Source: Candidatus Faecivivens stercoravium | GTDB lineage: Bacteria; Bacillota; Clostridia; Oscillospirales; Ruminococcaceae | Reading direction: 5' to 3' | NCBI GenBank assembly: GCA_018712425.1 | Contig: DVHA01000004.1 | Location: forward strand, 1 to 21,054 | Length of the DNA: 21,054 bases | Shown here: positions 16,302 to 21,054 of the stretch, one piece after another | Numbering within the stretch: the stretch's first letter is position 1 | How the letters are laid out: each line of letters opens with the position of its first letter | Notes under the pieces: generated by a model | The model's input: the letters and a program-made list of their open reading frames with translations, nothing else | The model's database searches: none | Told to the model about the DNA's origin: nothing | Made by a program: the position numbers and the translations under genes

Positions 16302-17744
16302 TTAAGACCGGGCGGCCTTCTGGTCGACCAGCTGCTGGACGATGACCGGGTTGGCCCGGCCGCCGGTTTTGCCCATGACCTGGCCGACGAGGGATTTGAG
16401 GGCGTTGGTCTTCCCTTTTTTAAAGTCGGCGATGGCCTTGGGGTTCCGGGCGATGGCTTCGTCGACCAGCCGCTCCAGCAGGACCGGGTCGCTCAGCTGC
16501 ATCAGGTCATGCTCCCGGACGTAGGCGACGGGGTCCCGGTCGCCGTTCTTCCACAGCTCGTCCAGCACCTTTTTCCCGGTCGAGGAGTTGATCTGCCCGT
16601 CCGCCGCCATCGTCACCAGCCGGGCCAGGTGGGCAGGGGAGACGGGGATCTCCCGGAGGTCGTCCCCGCCGGAGGCCATCAGCCGGAAGACTTCGGTGAG
16701 GATCAGGTTGGCGGCCTGCCGGGGGTAGGCGGTCAGGGCGCAGGCGGCTTCAAAATAGTCGGCGATTTCGGGGGAGGCGGTCAGCTTTTCGGCGTCGTAG
16801 GCGGAGAGGCCGAAGTCCTGCACATACCGGGCCTTGCGGGCGTCGGGGAGGGCGGGGATGGAAGCTTCCCAGCCGGACAGCTGCTCCTCGCCCACCTCGA
16901 TGGGGGCGAGGTCGGGGTCGGGAAAGTAGCGGTAGTCGTCCGCGTCTTCCTTCCGCCGCATCGAGAAGGTCTTGCCGGTCTTCTCGTCAAACCGGCGGGT
17001 TTCCTGGACGACCGTTTCCCCGGCTTCCAGAGCCTCCACCTGGCGGCGGTATTCATACTCGATCGCCTTCTGGATAAACTGGAAGGAGTTTAGGTTTTTC
17101 ATCTCGGTGCGGGTGCCGAAGGGTTCGCCCGGCTTGTGGACCGATAGGTTGACGTCGCACCGGAGCGACCCTTCCTGCATCCGGCAGTCGGAAATGCCGG
17201 TGTAGAGGATGGTGGCCCGGAGCTTCTGCAGGTAGGCCACGGCCTCCTCCGCCGAGCGGATGTCCGGTTCCGAGACGATTTCGATCAGCGGCACGCCGCA
17301 GCGGTTGCAGTCGATATAGGTGCCGCCCCCGTCGTGGACGAGCTTTCCGGCGTCCTCCTCGATGTGGATGCGGGTGATGCCGATCCGTTTGGGGCCGGCG
17401 GAGGTCTCAATATCCAGGTGGCCGTGTTCGCACAGCGGCAGGTCGTACTGGGAAATCTGGTAGGCTTTCGGCAGGTCGGGGTAGAAGTAGTTTTTCCGGT
17501 CCTGTTTGGAGTAACGGGCGATGGTGCAGCCGGTGGCAAGGCCGGCCTTGACCGCGTATTCGACCACCTTGCGGTTTAACACCGGGAGGGAGCCGGGCAG
17601 GCCCATGCAGACGGGGCAGACGTGGGTGTTGGGTTCGGCGCCGAAGTCGGTGGGGCAGCTGCAGAAGATCTTGGTCTTTGTTTTCAGCTCCACATGGACC
17701 TCCAGGCCGATGACCATTTCATATTCGGAAGTAAAGGCAGGCAT
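16302..17744 (-). CDS. gatB: Asp-tRNA(Asn)/Glu-tRNA(Gln) amidotransferase subunit B
   Basis: 480 residues, full length. GatB binds the misacylated tRNA and activates its side chain with ATP so that GatA-derived ammonia can form Asn-tRNA or Gln-tRNA. The start EYEMVIGLEVHVELKTKTKIFC is diagnostic. Zinc ligands Cys28, Cys30, Cys43 and Cys46 (FCSCP, VCPVCMGLPG) are all present, as are the typical CDVNLSV and KNLNSFQF segments. The C-terminal YqeY-like tail domain ends with NPVIVQQLVDQK. It is the last gene of a minus-strand operon, 20 bases after gatA, with AGGGGA upstream. It ends before a hairpin shared with the convergent aminotransferase gene. Confidence 0.97.
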   Translation of the reverse strand: MPAFTSEYEMVIGLEVHVELKTKTKIFCSCPTDFGAEPNTHVCPVCMGLPGSLPVLNRKVVEYAVKAGLATGCTIARYSKQDRKNYFYPDLPKAYQISQYDLPLCEHGHLDIETSAGPKRIGITRIHIEEDAGKLVHDGGGTYIDCNRCGVPLIEIVSEPDIRSAEEAVAYLQKLRATILYTGISDCRMQEGSLRCDVNLSVHKPGEPFGTRTEMKNLNSFQFIQKAIEYEYRRQVEALEAGETVVQETRRFDEKTGKTFSMRRKEDADDYRYFPDPDLAPIEVGEEQLSGWEASIPALPDARKARYVQDFGLSAYDAEKLTASPEIADYFEAACALTAYPRQAANLILTEVFRLMASGGDDLREIPVSPAHLARLVTMAADGQINSSTGKKVLDELWKNGDRDPVAYVREHDLMQLSDPVLLERLVDEAIARNPKAIADFKKGKTNALKSLVGQVMGKTGGRANPVIVQQLVDQKAARS

Positions 17745-17764
17745 CTCGATTCATTCCCCTCTCA

Positions 17765-19231
17765 TCAGGATGGTTGGCAGTCGGTTTCGTAGGCATAGCC
17801 GACGCGGTACAGGAGCGGTTCGGAAAAGGCCGGGCCGATCAGCTGCATCCCGACCGGCAACCCGTCCGCCGCCGCCCCGCAGGGCATCGACAGGCCGGGG
17901 AGCCCGGCGATATTGACCGGGACGGTGTAGATGTCCCCCAGGTACATCTCGAGGGGGTTTGCGGTCTTTTCGCCGATCTTGTAGGCAGTGGTCGGCGCCA
18001 CCGGCGAGAGGATGCAGTCGCACGCGGCAAAGATCCGGCTGTAGTCCCGGGTGATCAGCGTCCGGACCTGCAGCGCCTTTTTGTAATAGGCGTCGTAGTA
18101 GCCGGAGGAGAGGGCGAAGGTCCCCAGCATAATCCGCCGCTTGACTTCCTCCCCGAAGCCTTCGCTGCGGGAGTTTTTGTAGAGGGAGGAGATGTCCTCG
18201 TAGTCCGGCGAACGGTAGCCGTAGCGGATGCCGTCGAAACGGGCGAGGTTGGAGGAGGCTTCGGCCGAGGAGATGATATAGTAGGCGGGGAGGGCGTGGG
18301 TGAGGGCCGGCATCGACACCCGGACGATCTCCGCCCCCAGGTCTTGAAACCGGCGGGCGGCCAGCTGGATCCCCTTCCGCACATCCTCCGACAGCCCTTC
18401 GCCGAAGAATTCTTCCGGCAGGGCAATTTTGATCCCCCGGATGTCCTGCCCCAGCTGGGAGGCGTAGGGGAGTTTGTCCATCCGGATGGAGGTCGAGTCC
18501 CGGCTGTCGTGGCCGGCGATGCAGTCCATCACCATCGCCGAGTCGGCCACATCCCGGGTCAGCGGCCCGATCTGGTCGAGGGAGGAGGCGAAGGCTATAA
18601 GGCCGTAGCGGGAGACGGTGCCGTAGGTGGGCTTCATCCCGACCACCCCGCAGAAGGCCGCCGGCTGGCGGATGGAGCCGCCGGTGTCGCTGCCGAGGGC
18701 AAAGGCCGCTTCATTTGCCGCTACCGCCGCCGCCGAACCGCCCGACGAGCCGCCCGGCACCCGGCTCGGGTCCCGGGGGTTGTGGGTGATCTGGAAAAAG
18801 CTGTTTTCGGTGGAGGAGCCCATCGCGAACTCGTCCATGTTCAGTTTCCCCAGGGTGACGGCGCCGGCTTCCTCCAGCTTCTCGATGACGTGGGCGTTAT
18901 AAGGCGGGATAAACTGCTCGAGCATCCGGGAGGCGCAGGTGGTGGTGACCCCTTTGGTGCAGATGTTGTCCTTAATCCCCACCGGGACGCCGGCGAGGGG
19001 GGAGAGGGTTTCTCCCCGGGCGCGGCGGCGGTCGGTTTCCGCCGCCTGTCCCATTGCTTTCTCTTCCAGTATCGAGAGGTAGGCCCGGATGGAAGGGTCG
19101 TTTTCCCGGATGGATGCGAGGTAGGCTTCCGCCGCCTGGACAGCGGTCAGTTCGCCCGACCGGAGGCAATCACTCAGCTGCCGGAGGGAAAGCGACGTTA
19201 TTTCTTTTGCGTTCATATTCTGATTCCCCAT
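17765..19231 (-). CDS. gatA: Asp-tRNA(Asn)/Glu-tRNA(Gln) amidotransferase subunit A
   Basis: 488 residues from the first ATG. GatA hydrolyses glutamine and passes ammonia to GatB. It belongs to the amidase signature family with a Ser-cisSer-Lys triad: Lys87 in VGIKDN, Ser162 in PGGSSGGSAAAVA and Ser186 in GSDTGGSIRQPA. The spacing equals that of characterised GatA proteins. TEN/HNPRDPSRVPGGSS is typical. Two starts compete: the ATG at 19231 has GAGGAG almost touching it, and the ATG at 19216 is five codons later; the second may be the real one. It follows the aspS-gatC fusion gene by about 30 bases and precedes gatB by 20, so all three are co-transcribed. Confidence 0.97.
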   Translation of the reverse strand: MGNQNMNAKEITSLSLRQLSDCLRSGELTAVQAAEAYLASIRENDPSIRAYLSILEEKAMGQAAETDRRRARGETLSPLAGVPVGIKDNICTKGVTTTCASRMLEQFIPPYNAHVIEKLEEAGAVTLGKLNMDEFAMGSSTENSFFQITHNPRDPSRVPGGSSGGSAAAVAANEAAFALGSDTGGSIRQPAAFCGVVGMKPTYGTVSRYGLIAFASSLDQIGPLTRDVADSAMVMDCIAGHDSRDSTSIRMDKLPYASQLGQDIRGIKIALPEEFFGEGLSEDVRKGIQLAARRFQDLGAEIVRVSMPALTHALPAYYIISSAEASSNLARFDGIRYGYRSPDYEDISSLYKNSRSEGFGEEVKRRIMLGTFALSSGYYDAYYKKALQVRTLITRDYSRIFAACDCILSPVAPTTAYKIGEKTANPLEMYLGDIYTVPVNIAGLPGLSMPCGAAADGLPVGMQLIGPAFSEPLLYRVGYAYETDCQPS

Positions 19232-19260
19232 TCTCCTCTGTAATTTTGCAGGTTATCGGA

Positions 19261-19533
19261 TTATTCCACCGTCTTCGGCACCGTCAGGTAGACCCCGTCG
19301 GTGGTCGGCGCGCCCGCCAGCATCTCCGCCCGGGTGAAGGAAACGGCGGGTGTATCTTCCCGGAAGACGTTGCGGATCGGGACGACATGGGCAGTGGCCG
19401 GTACCCCTTCGGTGTCCAGCGCCGAGAGCTGGTTGGCGAAGGCGATGATCTCCCCCATCTCCTCCGGCAGCCGGCGGCGTTCCTCGTCGGTGAGGGAGAG
19501 GCGGGCGAGGTTTGCGACCTTTTCGATGTCGAT
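19261..19533 (-). other. gatC: GatC domain of the AspRS fusion
   Basis: The 90 C-terminal residues have the length and sequence of a free-standing GatC (usually about 95 residues). The LARLSLTDEE helix near the start, PI/VP-type middle and a C-terminal VPKT(V/I)E are all present. No separate gatC with its own start codon and ribosome binding site is visible; the frame passes from AspRS through the linker without a stop. Confidence 0.9.
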
Positions 19534-21054
19534 CAGCGGGGCGTCCTGGCGCTTCCGCTCCCGGACCCCCTCCTGCTTGAACCCTTCTAAGAGGCCCAGC
19601 ACTTCCAGCTGTTCGGCGCTGACGGCCGAAGGGGCGTTGGTCATCGGGCAGGAGGCGTCCTTGACCTTGGGGAAGGCGATGACCTCTCGGAGCGAGTCGG
19701 CGCCGCAGAGGATCATCACGAGCCGGTCCAGCCCGAAGGCGAAGCCGCCGTGGGGCGGGGTGCCGTAGCGGAAGGCGTTGACCATAAAGCCGAACCGGTC
19801 CTGAATCTCCTCCTCCGAGAAGCCGAGGGCCTCAAACATCCGCTTCTGCACCTGCTGGTCGTGGATCCGGATGGAGCCGGAACCCAGCTCGGTGCCGTTT
19901 AGGACGACGTCGTAGGCCTGCGCCCGCACCCGGCCGGGGTCGGTCAGCAGGTAGGGGAGGTCCTCCGGATAGGGCATCGTGAAGGGGTGGTGGCTGGCAA
20001 CCCAGCGCTTTTCCTCCTCCGACCACTCAAACTGCGGGAAATCGGTGACGAAGAGGAACTTGTAGTCGTTTTTGTCCCGCAGCCCCAGCATGTCGCCGAT
20101 GTCCAGCCGCAGCGCCCCCAGCACCCGCCGGACCGCCGCCAGCTTGTCGGCGCAGAAGAGGATAAAGTCCCCCGGTTTGGCGCCGACGGCCTCGATGATC
20201 GCCCGGATGTCCGATTCGGAGAAGTATTTGGTCAGGATCGAGTAGACCTCCCCGTCCGGCCGGAGGGCAATCCAGGCCATCCCGCCGGCGCCGTAGCCCT
20301 GGGCTTTGCGGGTCAGCTCGTCGATGGCCGAGCGGGTGAAGGCGCTGCCGCCGGGGACGCAGATCGCCCGGACGACCCCGCCGGTGTCGGCTACTTTCCG
20401 GAAGACCGAGAAGCCGCAGACCCGGGCGATATCGGTGATGTCGACAATCGGCAGGCCGAAGCGGATGTCCGGCTTGTCGGAGCCGTAGACGTCCATCGCC
20501 TCCTGCCAGGTCATCCGGGGGAAGGGTTCGGTGATGTCCAGCCCCTTCATCTCCCGCATGATCTTCTTGAACAGGCTCTCAAGATGTCTAAAAATATCCT
20601 CCTGCTCCACAAAGGACATCTCCATGTCCACCTGGGTAAATTCCGGTTGGCGGTCGGCCCGGAGGTCCTCGTCCCGGAAGCAGCGGGCGATCTGGTAATA
20701 CCGGTCGATCCCGCCGACCATCAGGAGCTGCTTGTAGATCTGGGGGGACTGGGGGAGGGCGTAGAAGCTGCCGGGGTGGACCCGGCTGGGGACCAGGTAG
20801 TCCCGGGCCCCTTCCGGGGTGGATTTGCAGAGCATCGGGGTTTCGACGTTTAAAAAGCCCTTTTCATCCAGGAAATCCTCCACCACCCGGACCAGTTTGT
20901 GGCGGGTCCGGAGGTTCCGGCAGAGGGAAGGGCGCCGGAGGTCTAAATAGCGGTAGCGGAGCCGCAGATCCTCCCGCACCTGGATGTTGTCCTCCAGCTC
21001 GAAGGGGAGCGGGTCGGCCTGGGAGAGGATTTCCAGATGCCCGGCCGCCAGCTC
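19261..21054 (-). CDS. aspS-gatC: Aspartate--tRNA ligase fused to amidotransferase subunit GatC (5' end beyond window)
   Basis: An uninterrupted frame of 597 codons runs off the window edge. The AspRS part has LRLRYRYLDLRRP, motif 2 (RCFRDEDLRADRQPEFTQ), an inserted GAD-type domain, and motif 3 (GFAFGLDRLVMIL), then KDASCPMTNAPSAVS, the usual AspRS end. After a short linker (LEGFKQEGVRERKRQDAPL) the last 90 residues (19264-19533) are a complete GatC: IDIEKVANLARLSLTDEE, then VVPIRNVFRED and a VPKTVE end. AspRS charges Asp; GatC bridges GatA and GatB. The N-terminal anticodon-binding domain, about 115 residues, is outside the window. The next genes are gatA and gatB. Inference: a non-discriminating AspRS making Asp-tRNA(Asn) for on-site amidation. 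Confidence 0.93.
   Translation of the reverse strand, partial: ELAAGHLEILSQADPLPFELEDNIQVREDLRLRYRYLDLRRPSLCRNLRTRHKLVRVVEDFLDEKGFLNVETPMLCKSTPEGARDYLVPSRVHPGSFYALPQSPQIYKQLLMVGGIDRYYQIARCFRDEDLRADRQPEFTQVDMEMSFVEQEDIFRHLESLFKKIMREMKGLDITEPFPRMTWQEAMDVYGSDKPDIRFGLPIVDITDIARVCGFSVFRKVADTGGVVRAICVPGGSAFTRSAIDELTRKAQGYGAGGMAWIALRPDGEVYSILTKYFSESDIRAIIEAVGAKPGDFILFCADKLAAVRRVLGALRLDIGDMLGLRDKNDYKFLFVTDFPQFEWSEEEKRWVASHHPFTMPYPEDLPYLLTDPGRVRAQAYDVVLNGTELGSGSIRIHDQQVQKRMFEALGFSEEEIQDRFGFMVNAFRYGTPPHGGFAFGLDRLVMILCGADSLREVIAFPKVKDASCPMTNAPSAVSAEQLEVLGLLEGFKQEGVRERKRQDAPLIDIEKVANLARLSLTDEERRRLPEEMGEIIAFANQLSALDTEGVPATAHVVPIRNVFREDTPAVSFTRAEMLAGAPTTDGVYLTVPKTVE

Noticed and set aside
16194..17093. 299-codon plus-strand frame opposite gatB
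   Set aside because: It starts inside a terminator and mirrors gatB; composition is that of an antisense shadow.
17774..19243. 489-codon open frame opposite gatA
   Set aside because: GC-rich mirror frame of a clear gatA gene; translated product is Gly/Val/Asp/Arg-rich and lacks motifs.

Overview
The window looks like chromosomal DNA from a GC-rich, Gram-positive anaerobe of the class Clostridia, probably Oscillospiraceae/Ruminococcaceae-like. This is inferred from a T-box leader in front of alaS, AGGAGG-type ribosome binding sites, sigma-A type promoters, an aspS-gatC/gatA/gatB operon and a lipoprotein with a long serine linker. No rRNA, tRNA, CRISPR array, phage gene or transposase was found.

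Layout. (1) 1-1109: 3' part (nearly all) of a Gfo/Idh/MocA oxidoreductase. (2) 1110-1987: a gene-free stretch with a structured intergenic repeat (R1) between two near-identical terminator-like hairpins, then a regulatory leader. (3) 1988-8907: a plus-strand import and catabolism cluster: UgpC/MsmK-type ATPase, two permeases, a second repeat copy (R2), a UgpB-like lipoprotein, an alkaline-phosphatase-superfamily phosphodiesterase and a Cof-type HAD phosphatase. No glycoside hydrolase is present, so a phosphodiester-type substrate such as a glycerophosphodiester is a reasonable guess. (4) 8987-12368: strong promoter, T-box leader, alaS, then hinT. (5) 12369-13180: an AT-rich interval rich in hairpins, then a phosphoribosyltransferase. 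(6) 13195-13515: third repeat copy (R3, minus orientation), again bracketed by matching hairpins, between convergent genes. (7) 13539-16187: divergent pair of a GDSL/SGNH hydrolase (minus) and a MalY/PatB-type aminotransferase (plus), each with its own promoter. (8) 16302-21054: minus-strand operon aspS::gatC fusion, gatA, gatB. It encodes the tRNA-dependent amidotransferase with AspRS physically joined to GatC.

The two most interesting things are the repeat family and the AspRS-GatC fusion. The repeat has about 49-bp and 90-bp conserved ends, imperfect terminal inverted repeats, and an internal hairpin that covaries among copies. Two copies sit between duplicated hairpins whose stems are specific to each locus. 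I do not recognise it as a named element. The fusion suggests a covalently linked transamidation machine.
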